Source: Lunularia cruciata
Taxonomy: Eukaryota > Streptophyta > Marchantiopsida > Lunulariales > Lunulariaceae
Assembly (NCBI GenBank): GCA_948567375.1
Contig: OX419759.1
Coordinates: 59,249,493 to 59,313,492 of the forward strand
Reading direction: 5' to 3'
Length of the DNA: 64,000 nt
Numbering within the stretch: position 1 is the first letter of the stretch; each line of letters starts with the position of its first letter. The position numbers and the translations under genes are program-made. The notes beneath the pieces were generated by a model. The model was not told where the DNA came from, searched no databases, and saw only the letters and a program-made list of their open reading frames with translations. Shown here one piece after another: positions 47,293 through 56,498 of this stretch.

Positions 47293-47310
47293 TGGTTCCG
47301 TTGCCGGGAC
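47293..47310 (+). other. Primer binding site, A4 (tRNA-Asp-like)
   Basis: TGGTTCCGTTGCCGGGAC. It shares 14 of 18 positions, including the core CCGTTGCCGGG, with the site complementary to plant tRNA-Asp used by Athila elements (TGGCGCCGTTGCCGGGGA). Confidence 0.65.
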
Positions 47311-47329
47311 CTCTCTAGAAGGCAAGATA

Positions 47330-47500
47330 ATGTTCCGCGTCCAATTCTACATTAGGCAGAAGGAGGCTATGAGAGCTCACTTGGAGAGAACATTAGGAGA
47401 GGAGAGGGCTGAACTTATGTTAGAGAACCAAGATCCATTTGTATACCCTGTAGTTCATTATGATGTCTTTGAGGTGATTTTGTACATCTTGTACACATGA
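47330..47500 (+). CDS. Small leader ORF of A4
   Basis: 56 codons from the first ATG after the primer site (MFRVQFYIRQ...) to TGA at 47498. The same length is kept in A1 and A3. It could be an upstream ORF that affects translation of ORF0 or gag. No domain; function unknown. Confidence 0.3.
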   Translation: MFRVQFYIRQKEAMRAHLERTLGEERAELMLENQDPFVYPVVHYDVFEVILYILYT

Positions 47501-48148
47501 GAGGAATTGGAGAGATTGTGTGAGGTGGATTGCAAATTTTGGGGATTAAGGTGATTTTGGGCAAAATCTCAAGTTTGAGATCTGGACTTGAAATTTCTAC
47601 ACATGATAGCTTGGGTTATCTTTCAGTTAGCACACTTGAAATTATTGAGAGAGCTTCTATGCGCACTGGGCTAGAATTTTTGAAAGTTGATAGGGTAAAG
47701 TGCTCCCGCAACTGCATGCTCTCTGGAAAATTGTACAGAGTCTGCCATTTCTTCAATTTTCAGTGAATTGTCCTGAAAATTTCCAAGAAAATTCAGTGCA
47801 TTGTATCCTACCTGCTGCCACAAAAATTAGAGAGAGATCGTTTTTGCGCAGGGCGTGATGAGTTTTTGAAGTGAGGGGGGTGGTTTTCAGACCAAATCTG
47901 AAATATGGGTGCTGAATAGAAAGGTGTCTAGGCCAAATGGCTCAATGAAAAGATCTGAAATTTTGCAGGGAGAGACGCCCTGGAGTTGTGATCAAGTGTG
48001 CAAAATTTCAGAGGACTGTGACGTATTGGTTGGGAGATTTGAATGACATTGTGAGGAAGGGTCAATTCTGCAGAGTGGAGATCTCATGCATGAGAAGCTT
48101 GAGATCAACAAAAAGCATGTTTGAGTGTTTAGATTCATCTTGGGGAAC

Positions 48149-48622
48149 ATGGAGAGTCATCAAGAGTGGAAATTGAGATTATACAAGGTTCCCCAAGGGT
48201 TTGAGGTGATTGTAGGGGTGGATTTGAGGAAAAGAGAGTTTACAATAGAATTTGAAGAGAGTGTTGAGAGGATCCAAAAACCTACACCACTTGGAGGAAA
48301 GAGTGAGTCTAAGTGCTTTCTATATGGAGAGAAGGGACATAAGGCAAGTTCATGTCCATTGACCTTTGAGAGCAAGAGATTGAGGGAAAGGAGAGGCTTA
48401 CTTGACTTGGGTTTGCATGTTGGACCTTCTTCACCAAGATTGGGAGGGAGAAGATCTAAGACCAAAGAGTTGTGTGAGGTTTGTGGAGTTGAAGGACTTC
48501 CAAAAGGACATGAGTGTAGTGGAGTAAAAGCACTTTTGGAAACTTTGGTGAAGGATCTTGGAGAGAGTCTTAGTACAGCTACAGAAATACTACCACCTTC
48601 ATCAGCTAGTTCTCAAGATTAG
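48149..48622 (+). CDS. ORF0 of A4: extra protein with zinc-knuckle remnant, upstream of gag
   Basis: 157 codons, ATG at 48149 (MESHQEWKLRLYKV), stop TAG at 48620. Residues ~60-75 read CFLYGEKGHKASSC, a C-x2-C-x4-H-x4-C knuckle with the second Cys changed to Tyr (still Cys in A3). A Ser/Pro/Arg-rich stretch (GPSSPRLGGRRSK) follows, then CEVCGVEGLPKGHEC, a second Cys/His cluster. ORF0 is recognisable in A2, A3 and A4, always 250-370 bp before gag. Ogre elements also have an ORF upstream of gag, but I cannot show homology. A role in RNA or protein binding is inference. Confidence 0.6.
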   Translation: MESHQEWKLRLYKVPQGFEVIVGVDLRKREFTIEFEESVERIQKPTPLGGKSESKCFLYGEKGHKASSCPLTFESKRLRERRGLLDLGLHVGPSSPRLGGRRSKTKELCEVCGVEGLPKGHECSGVKALLETLVKDLGESLSTATEILPPSSASSQD

Positions 48623-48871
48623 TGATGGAGATAATCTTTCAACTTATGGATAAACTATCCATGAGAGTTAGATTAATATGCACTCTAGGATTTGATGTTG
48701 CTATAGAAATCTTGGAGCAACCTGAACCTTTTGTGTTCCCTAGAGTGGATTATTCTCAGATGGTGTTAGTCATGTATATACTCTATTAGTAATAGAGTGA
48801 GAGAAAAAAAAAGAGAAAAAAAAAAAAAAAAAAAAAAATTTGAGAGAAAAGAAAGATAGTGAGGGGTTAAG

Positions 48872-51800
48872 ATGGGGAAACTTCCGGTTTTCTTTGGCAA
48901 GGATGGAGAAGATGTGGAGGCCTTTGTGAGAGACTTCAAGAGAGCTTGCATAGGAAACAATGAGAGGAGGAAGAATGAGTGGGCCTCATTATTACCAGAT
49001 TTCTTTGAGGATGCAGCACTTACATGGTATGAGTCAGAATACCAAAAGAGAGAGAGGAGAGAGGGGGAAGAGGAGTCTTGGGAGACTTTGACTTCAGCAC
49101 TCATTGAGAACTTTCTTCCTGATGAGAGTTATGAGAGATTGATGAGTGAGGTTACATTTCTCAAGCAAGGAGATGGAGAGAAAGTGAGAGTCTATGTGGA
49201 AAGAGTGGAAAAATTGGAGTCCAGATTTCGCATAGTGTTGAGGAAGGGTGGGGATGATGTGGAGACTACAATGATTGGCATAGGGGCCATGCTCACCAAG
49301 AATTTTGTGGGAGGATTGAGACCACAAATTAGAAGCAAGGTGAGATATGAGAAACCTTCTTCCAAGGTTGAAGCTATCAAGATCGCAATTCGTATGGAGG
49401 AGAGTTTGGAAGGGGATGAGAGTGATTTGGTGGTGAAGGAGGTTGTGCATCCTCCTCAAGGCTACAAGTATGGTGGAACTTCTGATACTTTGGTGACAAG
49501 GGTTGCACCACAAGTAGTAGTTGCTCCAGTTCTTGCACCTCCACCAAAAGATCCACTCCAAACCATCACAGAACAACTTGCGGATCTCAAGATCAATGTG
49601 GTGCAATTATGGGAGAAGAGAGAGGTGGATCAGAATGTAGGGAGAGGGCCTAGGAGTTATGGAAACCATCCATATAGAGGAGGCCAACCAGCCAACAATT
49701 TCAATGATAGAAATTGTTTTGGTTGTGGGGGAAGAGGCCATATCCAAAGGAATTGCCCAAATTCCACTTACCATGGAGGAAGGGGTTATGAGGGAGCCAA
49801 TAGAGAGAAAGAGGGAGGTAGTGAAACCCAAGTGGCTCCTAATCCCAACAAAGGTAAGGGGATAGCATCCATAGATGTGGTTGAGAGCAAGTATGAGAAG
49901 GGAGAGTGCTCAAACTCCAAGGGTCCTAATTTGGAGCTTTTGGCACAAGAGAAGAAGAGAGCTCGTTTTGCAGAGGATGTTCACTCTTCTCAAGGATTTA
50001 CTTCAAGCAAGGATACTCCTATGTCTACTAGGAGCACTCGCACCTCAACACCATCAACAACAAAGACTCCAAGGAAGAAGTTGGGGATGGAGGACTTCTT
50101 GATCTCCAAGCAACAATGGAACTACAATGTGTTGGAGGATGTTGGTAGTCACAAGGCTAACATCACAGTGGGCCAATTAATTGCTTTGAACCCTACCTTG
50201 AGAAAGGAGCTTAGAGGTGGTTTGAGTTCTACAAGGAGCAAGAAGAAGAAGAAGGCAAAAGTTCCAATATCAATGGGGGTGGTGGATGCCAAGCCAGCAC
50301 CATGGGAAGCTTGTGAATATGCCTCCAAGATTGATGTGAGAGTGAATGGTCACAACATCAAGGATGCATTGGTTGATGGAGGATCAGCAGTGAATGCCAT
50401 GTCAGAAAGGTTGATGAAGAAGTTGGGTATGATACCCTCAAGAGCTTCAACATTTGTGGTGAGCATGGCAAACAAGCAACAAGTTCGACCAGTAGGAGTG
50501 ATGGATAAGGTGGTAGTTTCAGTTATGGGAGTTCAAAATCTCATGACTTTCCAAGTCTTGAAGGATTCAAGCTATGACTTACTTCTTGGGAGGCCATGGT
50601 TGAGAGCAGCACGCACAACTGATCGATGGCACAAAGGGTACTTAAGGATTGGGCCATCAAACCATAGAGTCACTGTTCCTGTGACTAACACCACCAACAC
50701 CTCACATTCAGATACCCCATCTTCTGATTATTGGGAATCTGATTCTGAAGGAGGAGCTTCAGGTGTGGACACAAGCATGGAAGAGGAGACTTCCACGGAG
50801 GAGGATGAATCTGAATCTGATTCAGATGTGTATCCTTTGTGTGCTATGGATTTTGCACCTAAGCTAGAGGTTTTGAAGGACCCAGATAAATCACCATTGA
50901 CACTTGAGGAGGTAGAGAGAAGGTTATCTACCCTCAAGTATGGCCCAAATGTTACCAAGGAGGAGAAGGTGAGATTTGAGGAGATTTTCCGCAAGTTCAT
51001 CCATGTGTTTGCTTTTAGTTACAAGGATTTGAAGGAAGTCACCTTGGAGGAGCACAAGATAGAGGTGGAGTCACATGCAAGACCAATCCGCCAAAAGCAA
51101 CGTCGCATTAGCCCACCAATATCTTTGGTTGTGAAGGAGGAGATTGATAAGCTCAAGGAGGCTGGATTTATCTTTGAGGTGGAGAATTCAGAATGGGTGT
51201 CTCCAATTGTCATTGTGAAGAAAAAGAATGGCAAGCTTCGGGTATGTGTGGATTACAAGAAGCTTAATGCTGTTACCAAGAAGGACTACTACCCATTGCC
51301 ATTCATTGATGAGATCTTGGAGGAGGTTGCAGGTCATGAGAGGTACAGTTTTGGAGATGGTTATAGTGGATATAACCAAATAAAGATTGCACCAGAGCAT
51401 CAACAACTCACCACATTCACCACACCTTGGGGAACTTACGCTTTCAAGGTCATGCCTTTTGGGCTTTGCAATGCTCCAGCCACATTCCAACGGTTCATGA
51501 ACAAGGTATTTGAACCTTTCATTGGGAAATTTGTGAGAGATTTCATTGATGACTTTTGTGTCTATGGGAGCAAGGAGGAACACTTTGAGCACCTAATCAA
51601 AGTCTTGCAACGCTTGGATGAGGCAAATGCATCACTCAACCCAGAGAAGTGCATTTTTGGATGTGAAGAAGGTCTACTTTTGGGGCACATCATCTCCAAG
51701 GATGGAATAGCAGTTGATCCTGAGAAGGTGAGGAAAATCTCAGACCTTCCATTCCCTTCAAGCTTGACAAAGTTACGCCAATTCTTGGGAATGGTTGGGT

Positions 51801-53698
51801 ACTATAGGAGGTTCATCTTCTCATTTTCCAACAAGGCTTATGCATTGACCATCTACATGAAGAAGGGTGTAGATTACATGGTGATTTTGGAAGACAAAGA
51901 GGCTCTCAAAGCTTTTGAGGAGCTCAAGCAATCCCTTGTTGTAGCTCCAATTCTTGCTAAACCTGATTGGAGTAAGCCTTTCATCCTCTACACTGATGCT
52001 TCTAATGTAGCTATAGGATGCACTCTTAGTCAATTAGACCAAGATGGGCATGATCATCCAATAGCTTATGCTAGTAGGCAGATGGTTTCAGCAGAGAAGA
52101 ACTACTCTGTCACAGAGAGAGAAGGGTTGGCAGTGATCTTTGGTCTCAAGAAGTTTAGACACTACTTGATTGGAGGGAAAGCCACAATTGTCACGGATCA
52201 CAAGGCTTTGAAGTACATCTTCAACAAGCCTAATGTTGAAGGGAGACTAGCAAGGTGGATGATTCTCTTGTCTGAGTATGACTACACAATTGAGGATAGG
52301 CCAGGAAAGAAACATGCAAATGCTGATTTGTTATCTAGAGCCTATGATCATGATGGAGATGAGCCAGTAGATGATTCCTTCCCGGATGAGGAGCTCATGA
52401 CAATCTCAGTCACTCAAGAGGTTCCAATGGAGTACAAGGAGATTGTGGATTTTGTGACAAGAGGTAACTATCCAGAAGGGATGCATGCTAGGGAGAGGAA
52501 GGCCCTTGCAGCAAGATCTAGACCTTACACAATGGTGGATGATATTCTTTTTCACCAAGGAGCAGATGGTCTACTTCAAAGAGCAGTGGGTAAGGAAGAG
52601 TCTATCCTACTCATAAAGGAGTTTCATGAAGGTTTAGTATGTGGAGGACACTTTGCAGGAAAGGTGACTGCTTTCAAGATTCTAGATGCAGGTTACCATT
52701 GGAGAGGGATTTTCAAGGATTGTCTTGATTATTGCAAAACTTGTCATGTTTGTCAAGCTTTTGCTAGAAAGTCTACATCCACTCCACCACTTAGATCAAT
52801 TCCATTGCTAGGACCCTTTGAGAAGTGGGGAATTGATTTTGTAGGACCTCTCAATAGAACCCCAAGGAACAATCGGTACATTGTGGTAGTTACTGATTAC
52901 CTTACCAAGTGGGTTGAGGCTAGACCATTGAGGGACAAGAATGAAGATGAAGTGGGTAGATTTCTTTATGAACGCATTATCACTAGGTTTGGATGCCCTT
53001 TGGAGTTGGTTTCTGATAGAGGAGGAGAGTTTACAGGAAGCATTACTACAGCCATGCTACGACATTTCTCTATCACACATAGAGTAACTACATCCTATAA
53101 GCCAAATTCCAATGGCTTGGCAGAGAGAACCAATCAGACCTTGTGCATGATGTTGGCCAAAGATGCAGAAATGGAGGGGGCTAAACATCATTGGGACAAG
53201 AGGATTCATGCAGTTTTGTGGGAGTATAGGACAACCATGAAGACTTCCACTGGATATTCTCCATTCCAATTGGTGTATGATATTGAGTCTACCTTACCTA
53301 TTCACTTTGATCTTCCTACCTTCCAAAGCATTCATAGGAGATTGAAGAAAGCACAAGGAAGTGATGCAGAGAAGTCAAGGAAGGATCAACTCATGGAGTT
53401 GGAAGAGGCAAGAGCAGTTGCTATGGTTCGAGTGGAGCAAGCCCAAAGGAAACAAAAGGAGAGCTATGACAAGAGGCAAGGCAAGAAGAAGGTGGAGCCT
53501 TTCAAAGAAGGTGATTGGGTAATGTTGTTTGATTCCATTCGATTCAAGAGAGTACAAAAGAAGTTTTTGCCTAAGTACTTTGGACCTTTCATAGTAGAGA
53601 AGGTGTGGGGAAATTACACTTATGATCTCAAGGAGTTGGGAGGAAGACACTTTGATAGGATTAACCATGATAAGTTGAAGATGTACCATAGAAGGTAG
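48872..53698 (+). CDS. gag-pol polyprotein of A4, intact (1608 aa)
   Basis: Unbroken frame from ATG 48872 (MGKLPVFFGKDGEDVEAF) to TAG 53696. Gag core is residues ~20-180. Nucleocapsid knuckle CFGCGGRGHIQRNC is 282-295. Retropepsin active site is Asp502 (LVDGGSAVNAM). An acidic stretch precedes RT. RT has VDYKKLN, MPFGLCNAPATFQ and the catalytic pair in FIDD 891-894. RNase H starts LYTDAS with Asp1042. Integrase has an HHCC finger (Cys1288/1291) and catalytic Asp1322, Asp1382 and Glu1418, the last two in exact D35E spacing. The C-terminal GPF module ends YHRR. No chromodomain. A run of 23 A (48816-48838) lies 33 bp before the start. Confidence 0.95.
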   Translation: MGKLPVFFGKDGEDVEAFVRDFKRACIGNNERRKNEWASLLPDFFEDAALTWYESEYQKRERREGEEESWETLTSALIENFLPDESYERLMSEVTFLKQGDGEKVRVYVERVEKLESRFRIVLRKGGDDVETTMIGIGAMLTKNFVGGLRPQIRSKVRYEKPSSKVEAIKIAIRMEESLEGDESDLVVKEVVHPPQGYKYGGTSDTLVTRVAPQVVVAPVLAPPPKDPLQTITEQLADLKINVVQLWEKREVDQNVGRGPRSYGNHPYRGGQPANNFNDRNCFGCGGRGHIQRNCPNSTYHGGRGYEGANREKEGGSETQVAPNPNKGKGIASIDVVESKYEKGECSNSKGPNLELLAQEKKRARFAEDVHSSQGFTSSKDTPMSTRSTRTSTPSTTKTPRKKLGMEDFLISKQQWNYNVLEDVGSHKANITVGQLIALNPTLRKELRGGLSSTRSKKKKKAKVPISMGVVDAKPAPWEACEYASKIDVRVNGHNIKDALVDGGSAVNAMSERLMKKLGMIPSRASTFVVSMANKQQVRPVGVMDKVVVSVMGVQNLMTFQVLKDSSYDLLLGRPWLRAARTTDRWHKGYLRIGPSNHRVTVPVTNTTNTSHSDTPSSDYWESDSEGGASGVDTSMEEETSTEEDESESDSDVYPLCAMDFAPKLEVLKDPDKSPLTLEEVERRLSTLKYGPNVTKEEKVRFEEIFRKFIHVFAFSYKDLKEVTLEEHKIEVESHARPIRQKQRRISPPISLVVKEEIDKLKEAGFIFEVENSEWVSPIVIVKKKNGKLRVCVDYKKLNAVTKKDYYPLPFIDEILEEVAGHERYSFGDGYSGYNQIKIAPEHQQLTTFTTPWGTYAFKVMPFGLCNAPATFQRFMNKVFEPFIGKFVRDFIDDFCVYGSKEEHFEHLIKVLQRLDEANASLNPEKCIFGCEEGLLLGHIISKDGIAVDPEKVRKISDLPFPSSLTKLRQFLGMVGYYRRFIFSFSNKAYALTIYMKKGVDYMVILEDKEALKAFEELKQSLVVAPILAKPDWSKPFILYTDASNVAIGCTLSQLDQDGHDHPIAYASRQMVSAEKNYSVTEREGLAVIFGLKKFRHYLIGGKATIVTDHKALKYIFNKPNVEGRLARWMILLSEYDYTIEDRPGKKHANADLLSRAYDHDGDEPVDDSFPDEELMTISVTQEVPMEYKEIVDFVTRGNYPEGMHARERKALAARSRPYTMVDDILFHQGADGLLQRAVGKEESILLIKEFHEGLVCGGHFAGKVTAFKILDAGYHWRGIFKDCLDYCKTCHVCQAFARKSTSTPPLRSIPLLGPFEKWGIDFVGPLNRTPRNNRYIVVVTDYLTKWVEARPLRDKNEDEVGRFLYERIITRFGCPLELVSDRGGEFTGSITTAMLRHFSITHRVTTSYKPNSNGLAERTNQTLCMMLAKDAEMEGAKHHWDKRIHAVLWEYRTTMKTSTGYSPFQLVYDIESTLPIHFDLPTFQSIHRRLKKAQGSDAEKSRKDQLMELEEARAVAMVRVEQAQRKQKESYDKRQGKKKVEPFKEGDWVMLFDSIRFKRVQKKFLPKYFGPFIVEKVWGNYTYDLKELGGRHFDRINHDKLKMYHRR

Positions 53699-53732
53699 AG
53701 AGACCTTCACTTTGAGGACAAAGTGAAAACTT

Positions 53733-53746
53733 AGTCCGGGGGTAAA
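53733..53746 (+). other. Polypurine tract, A4
   Basis: AGTCCGGGGGTAAA immediately before the 3' LTR. The same sequence stands before the 3' LTRs of A2 and A3. Confidence 0.6.
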
Positions 53747-54438
53747 TGTAACACCCATTTGTGCATGTGTGTGGTATTGTGATATTTAGCTTGGTATTAC
53801 AAGTACTTAAGAGATATTATTTATATAGAGATAAAGGATGGTTCTATATTAGTCATGGTTAGCTAAAGTTAGTCATAGCTAAGATAGATGGGACCTTACT
53901 TTAGAGGAAGTAGAAAAGATGAGCACCACTATTTTGGATTTTAGTGTGTTGACTTGGTATTATTCCTAGGTGTTTGGCTTTGGGGAAAGAGTTGAGAACT
54001 CTTGGGCCCGCAAGCCTTTTTGTTTTGGATTCTTCTTTAGTCCAAGGATAGCCCATGTGAAGGAATCCTTGCTTTAGTGGTTGGGTCAAGATAAGACCAC
54101 ATGCTTAGGGGAATATGCCCATGTGAATGGATATTCCTTTCTACTTTTTGACTTTACTTGACTTTTAGTCTAGTAACTTGAGTTACTACGGTAATTAGTA
54201 ACTTTGGTACGTAACTATTTCACAAGTATATAAACAAGGAGTGAGGAGGTACTCATCATCCTTTCATTTGCAACTATCTCTCTCTCATTGAGTTCTCTAG
54301 TGAGCAAGGTCTTGAGTCTTGGAGTGTTAGCCTTGGAGGAGTATGATGGAGTTGGGGTTCCTTGCCTTCTTAGTCCATGGTGCGCTACCATAATAGCCAT
54401 CAGAGGTTCATCCTGAGTGAGAGACAGGCCGGCTCACA
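53747..54438 (+). repeat. 3' LTR of A4
   Basis: 692 bp. I found no difference from the 5' LTR at 46597-47288, which indicates a very recent insertion or gene conversion. Confidence 0.95.
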
Positions 54439-54667
54439 GAGCTAACTTGGTTAAGGAGCATGGGATCCACTCAACGACCAATGGTTTATGGCAGGCAACA
54501 AAGACTAAATTGGAGGAGTTACTAGCTAAACCGGCCTTTGAGTGAGTGAGGTTTACACCTGGAGTTGTCTTATTAGATAACTTGAGGGGAATAAATTTTT
54601 AGTGGGACCTTAAGAGAAGGTCTATACACCATAGAAGGTGTTATGAGACTCTAGTGCACAACCCCAT

Positions 54668-54958
54668 ATGTTGGGAAAGGCTACAATTGTCGGTCTAGAG
54701 TTGCAGAAAATCAATGTGGAGAAGTGTCCATTTCAGATCAAGACATCTCTAGGAGGTGGTTCCACACAATACATCACATACAAAGAGCTTGTTGTTAAGA
54801 TTCAGCCCGGTCATCTAACGGATAGCTCTATGGTGAGAGCTCAAGCCATTACAACCGTAGATGAGTCATATGATGTGTTAGTTAGGGGAGTAGTGTTATA
54901 CCCCATGGGTTTCAATATTGACTATTGGGAAGAGATAGCCTCCTATAGACCATGTTGA
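54668..54958 (+). pseudogene. Retropepsin-like domain of element D
   Basis: Open for 96 codons: MLGKATIVGLELQ, then KTSLGGGST, YDVLVRGVVLYPMGFNIDYWEE. The pattern of a hydrophobic strand, a GGG turn and a late D-V-L-(x)-G-x-x-(h)-L-x-P-M-G block fits the aspartic-protease-like domain of certain gag-pol proteins in lower plants. The catalytic DTG would lie just upstream, where the frame is broken. Between 54439 and 54667 fragments are readable in other frames. Confidence 0.5.
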
Positions 54959-55231
54959 TAGTCAAGTGAGGGATGGATATGTTGCCTATCTATATGCTTT
55001 AGTAGTGGTAGTCTTTGCTCACTATAGTCCAAGACAATGGCAACATCAATTTCAACTTTTAGTGGTTTTGTTACTTGGCCCGGTGACTTGTCAGAGAGGA
55101 ATGCCCATGTAGAAGATAGTATAGTACAAGAAGAGATCACTCAAATTTGGAGTATGAGTGGGATTGTTCCATCCACCTTGGATGTTCCATTGTGAAGTTT
55201 AGAGGAAGCATTACAATAACATGTAGATTAG

Positions 55232-56325
55232 TTGGTGCAACAAGCTTGGAATGCAGCCTTTGTACCACAAGGAAACCAATGGGAGGATGAGCCTCTAAAG
55301 TTGATTACCTTGATACCTCTGGATACCACACTCATTACTTGGCAATACCCAATAGAGGGAGTATGTCTATTAGAGTTGTTTAGTAGGATTAGCACTAGAC
55401 TAGCTATGGTACTATAGGCAGGTATACAAGTACAAAGGTACTTGTATATGGAGAGAGATGAGACTATTAGGCGAGTCTCTCTACATCATGTGGCACACTT
55501 TCCCTATTGGTGTCTTGAGTTATTATTGATGTCAACAATCAAGGGTTACTAGAAGACACTACCAACAAACATTTCCTTATTGGGAGCATAAGATCTATAG
55601 AGACATGGTCCTATTCATTTGGTGATTTTTGAGTGGCCATGTCAGAGATATACTCACACTGGCCCATGTTTGGGTCTTTAGGATCCCTATTTTGGTGTAT
55701 TTGGAAGATGTTACAAATACTATGACATTTCCAGGTTCATCAATGTCTTTCTCTAACTTACATTTTGGAGAACGTCCCTTTGATGGGTGATTCTTGCACC
55801 CAAGTGGTGGTGAGTACATATCAAGTCCATTCTTGGATGGGACTTGCGTGTTGTTAGATGCATCTAGAGTGGGATCACAAGCTCATTGTCTTTATCTTTG
55901 GTCAACAAACCTCTTACCTAGAGAGGTTCTATAGTGCACTTATAACAAGATACAATAACTAGACTACATCATTGTTGATGATATCTTGGATGTGGAGCTT
56001 TAGTCTTAGATGGTGGTTGTGGCTGATAGGTCACCTATGGCAATGGTGAACCTAGTTGGACAACATAGAGCCGCTTTTCCGACACTTATGAGTTCCTAGG
56101 CTCCCATGCTTTTCAAGAAGGAGATCCTAGACTGGTTTGGGGCTCACAATTACAATAGTTGGTGGAGCCCAATGCCAATGAGAGAGAGTGGGCAATGGGT
56201 TTTGCATCAATATTACCATTATTCCAGTAGTGTCAAAGGCATGTGGGCATCAAGTGTTAGGTTAGGCTATGGACCTGAACTGTTTGACCTAGATTGTAAT
56301 CCTTGGCTTAGCAAAGCAACATAGG
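55232..56325 (+). pseudogene. C5 cytosine DNA methyltransferase domain carried by element D (decayed)
   Basis: Conserved methyltransferase motifs occur in the right order. Motif I is VCLLELFSRIS (55361-55393, AdoMet site). Motif II-like is YLYMERDE (55442-55465). Motif IV is EWPCQRYTHTG with the catalytic Cys at 55640, in the same frame as motif I. Motif VI is ENV at 55768-55776, one frameshift later. Motif IX-like is REWAMGF near 56185. Motif X-like is VLG-AMDLNCLT near 56255-56295. Stops such as TAG at 55415 sit at likely Gln codons. The enzyme would methylate cytosine in DNA. The frame follows the protease-like domain of D, which argues that it is part of the element. Confidence 0.72.
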
Positions 56326-56334
56326 ATGCACTTG

Positions 56335-56498
56335 ATAGGCATCACCACTCGATCACTTATGAGCTTTGTGCCTATCGAGATGATCTAGGCACATGTTGGG
56401 GGCAATGGATCAAGAGGATACAACCAGTGGCTACTAGGGAATGGTCTACTTGGATTCCATCTAGGTGAGTGTGGTCTACTTAGATGACACCCTTGGTC
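56335..56498 (+). other. Element D sequence after the methyltransferase
   Basis: An open stretch of about 40 codons (DRHHHSITYELCAYRDDL, QWIKRIQPVATREW) follows the methyltransferase in the same direction, then stops. It is cut by the A-LTR fragment. Not recognised. Confidence 0.4.

Larger units (their letters stand above)
46597..54438 (+). mobile_element. Family A element A4: apparently intact Ty3/gypsy retrotransposon
   Basis: 7842 bp: LTR 46597-47288, primer site, leader, ORF0, gag-pol, purine tract, LTR 53747-54438. The LTRs are both 692 bp and look identical base for base. GAGC directly flanks both ends (46593-46596, 54439-54442); it becomes GAGCT if the first T of the LTR is counted as target. 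It splits element D between gag and protease. No chromodomain. The protease DGGS, RT FIDD and GPF-type integrase tail fit the non-chromovirus (Athila/Tat or Phygy/Selgy-like) side of plant Ty3/gypsy. Confidence 0.95.

Noticed and set aside
53375-53758. Antisense ORFs over the A4 gag-pol and LTRs (for example 127 codons here)
   Set aside because: They overlap the intact sense frame, recur only because the sense sequence is conserved and show no domain.
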